From Anaerolineae bacterium (GTDB lineage: Bacteria > Chloroflexota > Anaerolineae > DRVO01), in contig JABLXR010000013.1 in NCBI GenBank assembly GCA_013178015.1, forward strand, positions 1-64,000: a DNA stretch of 64,000 bases, given 5' to 3'. A program made the position numbers and the translations under genes. Below the pieces are notes generated by a model. It saw nothing but the letters and a program-made list of their open reading frames with translations. It had not been told where the DNA came from and made no database searches. Within the stretch, counting starts at the first letter, position 1, and each line of letters opens with the position of its first letter. Below are positions 28,088 to 36,000 of the stretch, piece after piece.

Positions 28088-28392
28088 TCATTCCTCTCCA
28101 AAACTCCAACTCTCCCGTGGGACAGGCGAAGGAGCATAACGTCCATACCGCGGGATGCGATGCGGCCACGACACTCAGACACACAGCCAGGAAGGCGCAC
28201 CTGTCTGCTGGCGCCGTGCAGAGCGTGTTAGCGGTCAGGGGAGTGGCACCGACTGGGCTGCCAGGGGATACTGTGTACGTGGCAGCTCCGGGAACCGGGC
28301 AGGTTCAGCCTACTCCAGATGAAATCATCTTGGAGCCGATTGCCGCTCTCAAGAGGTAGGCGTTGTTCATCCGGCGTAGCCACTCACCATAA
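28088..28392. other. Untranslated leader region, no confident gene
   Basis: About 300 bp between the TSUP start and the promoter region. It would be the 5' leader of the minus-strand transcript. I see no recognised riboswitch (no SAM-type motifs). A plus-strand frame ending at 28359 has a protein-like tail (LPGDTVYVAAPGTG), but has no SD and no family match that I recognise. Confidence 0.4.
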
Positions 28393-28434
28393 TTGACATG
28401 CTGTCTGTATAGCGGCACCGGTACCGCATGTCAA
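28393..28434. repeat. Perfect inverted repeat overlapping the promoter (candidate operator)
   Basis: TTGACATGC (28393-28401) and GCATGTCAA (28426-28434) are exact inverted copies with a 24-bp spacer that contains CGGTACCG. The right arm covers the minus-strand -35 box and the left arm covers the likely transcription start. This geometry suits a dimeric repressor. Confidence 0.5.
28406..28434 (-). promoter_or_regulatory. Sigma70-type promoter for the sulfate/polysaccharide unit
   Basis: Read on the minus strand, TTGACA (28434-28429) and TATACA (28411-28406) are separated by 17 bp. Transcription would start near 28399 and run into the TSUP gene. This is the best promoter upstream of the 28-kb minus-strand run. 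Confidence 0.6.
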
Positions 28435-28555
28435 CACCTTCCTGTCTCAACTAGTATAAGAATTGTCTATGAGCCATGCAGGAGAATGCCTACACTTGCC
28501 GGCACGCCACTTGCTCGAACCCGTCACCGCCTGGCTACCGAAGGAGCATGCCGAA

Positions 28556-28584
28556 TTGACCGTTCAGGCTCCCCAACCTAAGAT
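28556..28584 (+). promoter_or_regulatory. Sigma70-type promoter for riboswitch-cobO
   Basis: TTGACC (28556-28561) and TAAGAT (28579-28584) are spaced by 17 bp. The predicted start near 28591 lies just upstream of the cobalamin riboswitch. Confidence 0.65.
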
Positions 28585-28602
28585 TCCCGTCAACTGCATA
28601 GG

Positions 28603-28730
28603 CCTGCCGTAGAGGTGCCCCCGGCCCGGATGCCAGGGCATAATGGCGAAGCCGGTGCAAGTCCGGCGCTGTCGCGCAACTGTAAGGTCGAGCCTACCCT
28701 CGGCCAAGCCAGGTCGCCCGCCTCTATCGG
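28603..28730 (+). promoter_or_regulatory. Cobalamin (B12) riboswitch
   Basis: The conserved cobalamin riboswitch blocks occur in order: AGGTGCC (near 28613), GAAGCCGGTGCAAGTCCGGC followed by GCTGTCGCGCAACTGTA (28648-28684), and the B12-box-like AAGCCAGGTCGCCCGCCT (28706-28723). It lies between a promoter and cobO. The sequence between it and cobO has hairpins that could act as the expression platform. It should turn cobO down when adenosylcobalamin is plentiful. The boundaries are approximate. Confidence 0.9.
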
Positions 28731-28823
28731 GCTCCGCACGAACCCGCGAAAGGAGAGTGCGAGCGCGAGCGCAGGCGCGCTCGCCGCCTAGGGTCGGTAC
28801 CTACACTCCCGACCCTCTCGCAT

Positions 28824-28846
28824 CCCCTTGTCGCGGCGACAAGGGG
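28824..28846 (+). terminator. Hairpin in riboswitch expression platform
   Basis: CCCCTTGTCG and CGACAAGGGG form a perfect 10-bp stem with a 3-base loop, followed by TTCGCTTTCT. It lies between the riboswitch and cobO and resembles a weak intrinsic terminator. An upstream hairpin (AGGGTCGG at 28790 with CCGACCCT at 28809) could be part of the alternative fold. The T-tract is poor, so control might instead act on translation. Confidence 0.5.
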
Positions 28847-28910
28847 TTCGCTTTCTCCCCCTTGGCGCCCTCGTCGGCGGCCCAGCGGCAGCCGCACCCT
28901 GGGAGGCATC

Positions 28911-29471
28911 GTGGCAGCACAAAGGGACACCGATTCCGGTGAGGCCGCCGAGAGGACGGGGCTTGTCATGGTATTCACCGGCTGCGGCAAGGGGAAGACG
29001 ACGGCGGCTCTCGGAGCCCTGTTCCGTGCCTGGGGCTGGGACTGGCGCACTTGCGTCATCCAGTTCGTCAAGGGCGACGGCGGCGATTGGGGCGAGGTCC
29101 GCGCCGCCCGCCGGCTGGGCATCGAGTGGCACACCATGGGCGCCGGCTTCACCTGGCAGACTCAGGACTGCGAACTGGCGGCCGCCAAGGCGCGTCAGGC
29201 CTGGGAGCTGGCTCAGCGGCGAATCGCCTCCGGAGCCTACGACCTAGTGATCCTGGATGAGATGACCTACGCCTTCACCTGCGGCTGGCTCGACCTGGAC
29301 CAAGTCCTCGCCTGGATCTCGCGCCATCGTCCCCCGTTCACCAGCCTGATAATCACGGGCAGGGGCGCCCCCGAGCCACTCATCCGGTTCGCCGATCTAG
29401 TCACTGAAATGCGCGGCCTCAAGCACCCCTACGACCGAGGCCTCCAGGCCCAGATGGGCATAGAGTACTGA
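28911..29471 (+). CDS. cobO: Cob(I)yrinic acid a,c-diamide adenosyltransferase
   Basis: A 186-residue ATP:corrinoid adenosyltransferase of the CobA/CobO/BtuR family. It transfers the 5'-deoxyadenosyl group from ATP to cobalt(I) corrinoids in coenzyme B12 synthesis or salvage. The P-loop is GCGKGKTTAALG, followed by family blocks VIQFVKGD, DLVILDEMTYAF and ITGRGAPEPLIRFADLVTEM. It starts at GTG 28911 behind GGGAGG. The upstream cobalamin riboswitch independently supports the assignment. No other B12 synthesis genes are adjacent. The B12-binding radical SAM enzyme at 56078-57556 would be a possible consumer of cobalamin. Confidence 0.95.
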   Translation: MAAQRDTDSGEAAERTGLVMVFTGCGKGKTTAALGALFRAWGWDWRTCVIQFVKGDGGDWGEVRAARRLGIEWHTMGAGFTWQTQDCELAAAKARQAWELAQRRIASGAYDLVILDEMTYAFTCGWLDLDQVLAWISRHRPPFTSLIITGRGAPEPLIRFADLVTEMRGLKHPYDRGLQAQMGIEY

Positions 29472-29522
29472 TCGAGCCCTCCGCCGTTAGCGCTTGAGAC
29501 CGGCAAGGTGGGAGCACGAGAG

Positions 29523-29555
29523 CCTTGGCCGGGCCGTGCTGCGGCCCGGCCAAGG
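29523..29555. terminator. Bidirectional hairpin terminator
   Basis: A 14-bp perfect stem (CCTTGGCCGGGCCG with its complement) and a 5-base loop, between the convergent cobO and cytochrome genes. It has no T-tract on either side. Confidence 0.55.
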
Positions 29556-29682
29556 CCAGTTGGCCCGCGCCGCGCCTCCTGAGACCACGCCGCCAACTCG
29601 CTCATCCCGACCGGTCCGGAATAGCCATCCTGGGCACGGACGCCACCCGCGCCTCGGGTGACAGCTGGAGAAGAGCCGGACA

Positions 29683-30624
29683 TCACCGAGTCGCTGGGGT
29701 TGCCGGTGGCGTGACCGCCCGGAACGGCGGCGCCAGCATGGGCAGGGTCTCGATTGCTGCCCCTTCGGCGAACTCCCGCAGGAAGGTAATGATGGCACTG
29801 ACCTGGGCCTCGTTCAACACGCCCTCGTAAGAAGGCACCAGCCCGGCAGGATAGCCCTCCGCTATCTGGGCATCGTGATCCAGAATGGCTGTCCTGAGGT
29901 AGCTGCCAAGGACTCGCACCGTCCTGCCATCCTCGAGAGAGCGCCTTCGGCCATACAGGTCCACGAAAGTGGGCCCCAGGGAGTCCGCCCCATCCAAGCT
30001 GTGACACCTGAGGCAGTCGTAGCGCAGCAGGTTGAGGTAGCCCGCGCGGCCGCCGGGAGAGAATCCCGGAGTAGGCTGAGCCACGCCCGGGCCGGCAGCC
30101 TGGCCCGGGGGGAAGGTGGGCGAGGGGATAGGAGGGGTGAGGGCCGGGAGCTCATACCTGGCCGCCCCGATGCTGCGCAGGAAGGCAATCATCGCGGTGA
30201 GACCCTCCTCGTCAATGACCGCCGAGTAATCCGGCATGATGTCTCCGGGGAATCCCACCACTGCGTGCGTGCCCGGGTCCAAGATCGTCTCCCGCAGGTA
30301 CTCCTCGTCCACCCAGGCCACGCTGCCGTCTTGGAGGACCACGACGCTGCCGAAGAAGCCCAGAAAGCTGGGACCGAGGATTCTCTGCCCGGTGGTGGAA
30401 TGGCAGCTAAGGCACCCCAGGCGATGGGCCCGCTCGAATCCCCGCCGGGCCAGATCGGCTTCCTCCGATGAAGGGAGGATGAAGAGCGGAGTCGGCCGCT
30501 CCTGGGCCCAAACCCACAGAGGCGCGGTCCGAGGCACTAGGGGGCCCGCCAGCCAGGCCGCCATGGCCGGCACGAGCAACAGGAGCAAACCCCCCACCCA
30601 CAACATTGCCTTACGCATCGCCAA
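29683..30624 (-). CDS. Membrane-anchored two-heme cytochrome c
   Basis: A 313-residue exported protein with an N-terminal hydrophobic segment (about 7-30) that acts as signal or anchor. It has two c-type heme sites, CLSCH (about residue 73) and CLRCH (about 205). Each is followed by a class I cytochrome pattern: GPSFLGFFG and GPTFVDLYG, then a putative distal ligand region. The first domain has GDIMPDYS, with a Met ligand. The second has AGLVPSYE, where the Met is replaced by Val. The linker between domains is Pro-rich. It probably carries electrons on the outer face of the cytoplasmic membrane. No partner oxidase or dehydrogenase is adjacent. Confidence 0.85.
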   Translation of the reverse strand: MAMRKAMLWVGGLLLLLVPAMAAWLAGPLVPRTAPLWVWAQERPTPLFILPSSEEADLARRGFERAHRLGCLSCHSTTGQRILGPSFLGFFGSVVVLQDGSVAWVDEEYLRETILDPGTHAVVGFPGDIMPDYSAVIDEEGLTAMIAFLRSIGAARYELPALTPPIPSPTFPPGQAAGPGVAQPTPGFSPGGRAGYLNLLRYDCLRCHSLDGADSLGPTFVDLYGRRRSLEDGRTVRVLGSYLRTAILDHDAQIAEGYPAGLVPSYEGVLNEAQVSAIITFLREFAEGAAIETLPMLAPPFRAVTPPATPATR

Positions 30625-31049
30625 CTCCTCGCTAACCCAGACAGACCCCCCGCGGGGGGCACGCCGTCGCGCCCCGCAAGTGCACCGAGCCAGTCCCTCG
30701 ATCCGACCGGGTCAACAGCCGGCCGGAAGCCCTGGGCGTCCCGGCGCGACGCTCACGACCAGCTTCCTTCTACTGCCCACCTGCCCTCATGTCAACCCGA
30801 CCGGCGGTGCCTCGGGTCGCGCCGCCGCGAGCATGCTGATGCCCATAGGCGTCACGGGCGAGGCAGCCTCTGTCCGGCCCTCCCAAGCTCCGCCCAGCCC
30901 CGCCTGACGCCGCCGTGCCAGTTCTAGCCAATGATTGCGTAAGCAGCTCTCACCCGCCGCCACTCCGACCGGGCGGACCGCTGGAAGCCGCTGTCTGCAG
31001 GGTGTACATTGCTCCGGTGCCGCTCGCATTTCCCTGGGGGAGGACAGGC
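30625..31049. other. Divergent intergenic region, no gene seen
   Basis: About 425 bp between divergent cytochrome and dehydrogenase genes. It should hold both promoters. I find no convincing gene, RNA or well-spaced promoter boxes. Confidence 0.4.
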
Positions 31050-32066
31050 ATGAAGAAGGCCATCATTACCGGAGAGCGACAGGCGTCCTTGGTAGAGGCG
31101 CCCGACCCACGCCCGCGGGGGGAGTGGGCCCTGGTTAAGGTACACGTCGCCCCGATGTGTACCGAGTACAAGGCCTTCCTCGCCGGAGGCCGACACGAAT
31201 ACCTGGGGCACGAGGCCGCCGGCGAGGTGGTCGAGGTGGCCCAGCCCGGCCGGGTCAAGGTGGGGGATAGGGTGGTAGCCATGCCCCTCGCAGGCTGCGG
31301 CCGCTGCTACCTCTGCCTCTCCGGAGACTACATACACTGTCAAGACGCCCCTGACTTCGAGCAGACGCACGGAAGTCGAGAGGGCAGCGCCACCATGGCC
31401 CAGTACCTCCTCAAGCAGGATTGGCTGCTGCTTCCCATCCCCGATGACCTGTCATACGAGCAGGCATCGCTCGCCTGCTGCGCCTTGGGGCCCTCCTTCG
31501 GCGCCATGGCACTCCTGCAGCTGACAGCGTTCGACACCATCCTCATCACCGGGTTGGGCCCCGTCGGTCTGGGCGCGGTGGTCAACGCCCTCTTTCGCGG
31601 AGCGCGCGTCATCGCGGTGGAATCTCATCTCTGGAGGGCCGAGCGCGCCCGGACCATGGGCGTCGAGGCAGTTCTCGACCCAGCCGATCCCGATACGCTC
31701 CACCAGGTGCGGCACCTCACCGATGGCCGGGGGGTAGACTGCTCTCTTGACTGCTCCGGCACCGTGGCCGCCCAGAGGCTATGTCTCGAGGCCACCAAGC
31801 GGAAGGGGCGAGTCGCCTTCGTGGGTGAATGCAGCGAGGAGCTACACCTCCGGGCCAGCCCTGACTTGCTGCGCCAGGGCCTTACCCTCTATGGCTCCTG
31901 GCACTACAACCTGAAGCACTTCGCCGACATCATCCAGGTGATCCGCCGTTCGCCCCTCCTGGACCTGCTGGTCAGCCACGTGCTTCCCATGAGCCAGATA
32001 CAGGAAGTCTTCGAGCTTTCGGCCTCTCCTGAGCACGCCAAGATCCTGCTCAAGCCCTGGGAGTAG
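31050..32066 (+). CDS. Zinc-dependent alcohol/polyol dehydrogenase (MDR family)
   Basis: A 338-residue medium-chain dehydrogenase. The catalytic zinc ligands are in MCTEY and GHEAAGE. The structural zinc loop is CGRCYLCLSGDYIHC, with four Cys. The NAD(P) site is GLGPVGLGAVV, followed by an acidic residue in VIAVES, which favours NAD+. It oxidises an alcohol, polyol or sugar derivative. I start at ATG 31050, behind GGGGGAGGA. The frame continues 45 codons upstream, but that part lacks family similarity. The substrate is unknown. Confidence 0.88.
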   Translation: MKKAIITGERQASLVEAPDPRPRGEWALVKVHVAPMCTEYKAFLAGGRHEYLGHEAAGEVVEVAQPGRVKVGDRVVAMPLAGCGRCYLCLSGDYIHCQDAPDFEQTHGSREGSATMAQYLLKQDWLLLPIPDDLSYEQASLACCALGPSFGAMALLQLTAFDTILITGLGPVGLGAVVNALFRGARVIAVESHLWRAERARTMGVEAVLDPADPDTLHQVRHLTDGRGVDCSLDCSGTVAAQRLCLEATKRKGRVAFVGECSEELHLRASPDLLRQGLTLYGSWHYNLKHFADIIQVIRRSPLLDLLVSHVLPMSQIQEVFELSASPEHAKILLKPWE

Positions 32067-32210
32067 GTTATAGGTCGTAGGGAATAGGTTATAGGGAACA
32101 GGTTACAGGGGGAGAGTCGGCGCCGGTCCATCCCCCTATCCCCTATGGCCTAGCCTTTAGCCCCTATCCCCTGTAACCTATCCCCTACTCCCTATTCCCT
32201 ATCCCCTGCG
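32067..32210. repeat. Telomere-like CCCTAT minisatellite with inverted halves
   Basis: About 145 bp of degenerate short repeats. The left half is built of AGG-TTATAGGG units and the right half of CCCTAT/CCCCTAT units. The halves are partly exact inverted copies: AGGTTACAGGGG pairs with CCCCTGTAACCT, and TAGGGAATAGG with CCTATTCCCTA. The region can fold into a long cruciform or hairpin. It lies just upstream of the promoter of the next gene. Confidence 0.75.
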
Positions 32211-32217
32211 TCTAGGC

Positions 32218-32223
32218 TATAAT
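32218..32223 (+). promoter_or_regulatory. Consensus -10 box (TATAAT)
   Basis: A perfect TATAAT lies 31 bases before the start codon of the glycosyltransferase at 32254. No good -35 box is visible; the expected position lies in the CCCTAT repeat, so an activator may be needed. Confidence 0.5.
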
Positions 32224-32253
32224 CGCCCCAGCACTCCGCGCGAGGTTGATCCC

Positions 32254-33012
32254 CTGACCGTCTATGTTGTCGTCCCGACCTACAACGAAGCCGAGAATCT
32301 GGCTGCTCTGGTGGAGCAACTTCTCTCGCTGGGTCTAGCTGGCCTGAAGGTGCTGGTGGTGGACGATGCCTCGCCCGACGGGACGGGAGCCATCGCCGAT
32401 TCCCTGGCCCAAGCGCACCCTGGGCGGGTGGAGGTCATGCACCGAGCGGGCAAGCTGGGCCTGGGCACCGCCTACGTGGCTGGCTTCCGGCACGCCCTTA
32501 ACGCCGGAGCCGACTACGTCATCCAGATGGACGCCGACTTCTCCCATTCGCCGGCGTACGTGCCCCGCCTACTGGAGGAAGCCGGCCGCTACGACGTAGT
32601 GGTGGGATCGCGCTACGTCTGCGGCGGCAGTACTGACGAACGGTGGAGCTTCTGGCGCTACCTGCTGTCCTGGTGGGCCAACCGGTGCTACAGCCGGCTC
32701 ATCCTGGGGCTCAAGGTGCGCGACGCTACGGCGGGGTTCAAGTGCTTCCGGCGTCAGGTCCTGGAAGCCATAGACCTTGCCGCCGTGGGATCTAGCGGGT
32801 ACATCTTCCAGGTGGAGATGGCCTACCTGTGCCAGCGCCTGGGGTTCCGGGTACTGGAGGTACCCATCCATTTCGAAGACCGGCGCATTGGTCGGTCCAA
32901 GATGACCGTGCCGGTGAAGCTGGAGGCCGCCTGGCGAGTGTGGCAGATCAGGTGGCACTACCGACACCTCGTCCCGGTCACCCGAACAGCCCCAGAAGAG
33001 GCCCCCGGATAA
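32254..33012 (+). CDS. Polyprenol monophosphomannose synthase-type GT2
   Basis: A 252-residue GT2 enzyme of the dolichyl/polyprenyl-phosphate mannose synthase type. Motifs: [33 protein letters not shown] (metal site), VGSRYVCGG, then [11 protein letters not shown] and a C-terminal RRIGRSKM. It transfers a sugar, usually mannose, from a nucleotide donor to polyprenyl phosphate. There is no ATG or GTG early enough. The conserved VVVPTYNE requires a start at CTG 32254, which has GAGGT eight bases upstream; a GTG at 32311 would delete the nucleotide-binding strand. It lies four bases before the YfhO-flippase gene, a likely user of its product. Confidence 0.85.
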   Translation: MTVYVVVPTYNEAENLAALVEQLLSLGLAGLKVLVVDDASPDGTGAIADSLAQAHPGRVEVMHRAGKLGLGTAYVAGFRHALNAGADYVIQMDADFSHSPAYVPRLLEEAGRYDVVVGSRYVCGGSTDERWSFWRYLLSWWANRCYSRLILGLKVRDATAGFKCFRRQVLEAIDLAAVGSSGYIFQVEMAYLCQRLGFRVLEVPIHFEDRRIGRSKMTVPVKLEAAWRVWQIRWHYRHLVPVTRTAPEEAPG

Positions 33013-33016
33013 GGCC

Positions 33017-36000
33017 GTGAACCGTCGTTCCGACGTCTTCGCCATAGCCGTGCTGGCCCTCCTGCCCTTCCTCTTCTTCTGGCCGGTGGTCTTCGGAGGC
33101 CGGACGCTCGTCCCTGCCGATAACCTGCTGGCCTGGGAGCCTTGGCGCAGTGCCGCCCCGGCGGGCGCCTCCCTGGTGCCTCACAACGAGCTCCTCAGCG
33201 ACCTCGTCTTGGAGAACTACGTCTGGAAGCTCTTCCTGCGCCGCTGCCTGGACCAGGGCGAGCTACCCCTGTGGAATCCCCTCATCTTCACCGGTGTGCC
33301 TTTCCTGGCCGCCGGGCAGCACTCGGCGCTCTATCCCTTCAGCCTGCTGTTCTATGTCTTTCCCCTGCCCCAGGTGTACGGCGTCTTCTCCGCCCTGCAG
33401 CTGAGCCTGGCGGCCGTGGGGATGTACCTGTTCACCCGGGCTATAGGTGTCCGGCCCGGGGGGGCCTTCGTGGCCGGCGCGGCCTACGCCTTCAGTTCCT
33501 TCATGGTGGTCAGTGTCGCCTTCACCATGATGATCGCAGCCGCAGCCTGGCTCCCCTGGTGCCTCCTCGCCCTAGAGATGCTGGTGCGGCGCGGCACCGA
33601 GCTCGGCGCCGGGCTTCGGGCAGGAGTGCCCTGGCTGGTAGCCGGCGCCACCTTCCTCGGCCTGCAGGTCCTGGCCGGGCACGTCGAGATCACCTACTAC
33701 GTCCTCCTGGTGATGGGTCTGTACACGGCCTGGCGCTTGGCTCAGGAATGGAGGCGGCGACGCTCCCTGCCCTGGCGGCCCGCCTTGCTGGCCGCTGCGG
33801 TGCCGGCGCTCGGGCTGACGCTGGGGGCGGTCCAGCTGCTCCCCCTGTACGAACTGGTGCAGACGAACTTCCGCTCCGGCGCCAGCGGTTACCAGGTCAC
33901 CTACGAGGACGTGATCGGCTGGGCCTATCCCCTGCGCCAGGCGGCCACCTTCGTCGTCCCCGACCTGTACGGCAATCCCAGCATTCATTCGTACCTGGAC
34001 GTAATGAGCCTGCGCATCACCCCCATCACCCACAACGCCCTGGGCGAGCCCATGACCGAGGTGGCCTGGGGCAAAGGGCTACCATCGTGGAAGAACTACG
34101 TAGAGGCCGGATCCTACGTGGGCATCCTGCCTCTCCTGCTGGCCCTTCCGGCCATCGTCGCCCCCCGCACTCGCAGGCAAGCCCTCTTCTTCGCCCTCCT
34201 GGCGGGAGCATCCCTGCTGCTCGTCTTCGGCACCCCCCTCTACCGGCTCCTGTTCCTGCTTCCGGGTGTGGACCAACTTCACTCCCCCTTCCGCTGGGTT
34301 TTCCCCTACACCTTTAGCCTGGCAGCCCTGGCCGGCCTAGGGCTGACGGTCGTCGCCGACCCAGGCGAGCGCGCGGGCCGCAGGGCGGGGCGCATCATCG
34401 GGCTCCTAGCGGTCGGCGGTGGCCTGGCCGGGTTAGGTCTGCTGCTGCTCGTCCTGGTGTTGCCCGGCCCCTTCGTGAGCCTGGCGGATCGGCTGCTAGC
34501 TTCGTCCGAGCTCACCCGGCGAGCCTTCGCCGACGGCCGCATGCTGGTCTCCTATCAGTACCGCAACGGCCTGATCCTGGCCTTGAGCCTTCTCGGCGGC
34601 GGAACGGCCCTTCTGGCCGCCATCCGCGGCTGGACCTGGCACAGCCGGCGGCTGTGGCCTGCCGCCGCCGGGGCTGTTCTTGTCGCCGACCTGTTCGCCA
34701 TTGGCCATGGGTTCTACCCCAGGGCCGATCCGCAGCTGCTACAAGTCACGCCACCGGTGATCCGCTTCCTCCAGGAGGACACGGAGCCCTGGCGGCTCAC
34801 TACCTTCATCGGGCCCGGAGAGAAGCCGCTCAACGCCAATGGAGCCATGCTCTACGGCCTGGAAGACATACGCGGCTACGACTCCATCATCCCCCGGCAG
34901 TACGTCGAGTTCATGGGGCTGGTGGAGGTCCAGGACGAGCTGCTCTACAACCGCATCGCTCCGCTGTCCGAGCCCGAGTCGCTGGACTCGCCCCTCCTCG
35001 ACCTTCTCAACGTCCGCTATGTGCTCAGCTCCCAGCCCATTGATCGGCCGGGCTACGAGCTCGCCTACCGGGGCGAGCTGCTGGTCTACCGCAACTTGGA
35101 CCACCTCCCCCGCGCCTTCGCCCTGACCCGCGCCCGACGGGTGCCCGGCGATCAGTTGCACCAGGCGCTGGCTCAGGCCGACCCTCGGGCCGAGGTGCTG
35201 CTAGAGGGGCCGGACGCAGAGCTAGGAGAGGCCGAGGGCGAGCTCCTGCCTGTGAGCATCCTGCAGCGGGAGGCCACCGAGGTTCTGCTGCGGGCGTCGT
35301 TGCCTCGGCCCGCCTGGGTGGTCCTGACCGACGCCCACTTCGAGGGCTGGCGCGCCTACGTGCGGCCCTTCGGCAGCGAAGAGCCCGAGGAGCAGCGCCC
35401 CATCGAGCGGGCGTACGGTGCTTTCCGAGCAGTGGAGCTGGCCGCTGGGGACTGGGAGATCCGCTTTCGCTACATGCCCCGTTCCTTCCAGGTGGGGCTC
35501 TACCTGAGCTTCATCGCCGCCGTAGCGCTTCTGCTCCTGGCCCTAGCCTGGCTTTGGGGGCGTTACTACCGGCGCGAAGGCGAGGAGCAGACAGTCCGCC
35601 GGGTAGCCAAGAACAGCCTCACCCCCATGTCGCTCTCCCTGCTCAACAAGCTCATAGACATGGCCTTCGCCATGCTGATGCTGCGCCTGCTGGGGCCAGC
35701 GGGGGCAGGCGACTACCAGTTCGCCGTCACTTTCATCGGCTACTTCGAAATCCTGGTCCGCTTCGGGCTGGGCACCCTGATCACCCGAGAAGTGGCGCGG
35801 GAGCCGGAGCAGGGCCGTCGCTTCCTGGGCAACGCGCTGGGGGTGCGACTCCTGCTCTGGCTAGGCTCGCTGCCGCTCATGGCGCTTCTGCTCGCCGCCT
35901 ACGTCCTCTGGACCGGGCTCACCCCGGAAGTGGTAGCGGCGGTGGCCGTGTTCAGCGTAGCCGTGTTCCTGGGCAACGTGGCCGACGCCCTCAGCGCCGT

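Noticed and set aside
28117-28359. 80-codon plus-strand gene
   Set aside because: Coding-like end but no SD, no recognisable family and lies in the leader of the opposite transcript.
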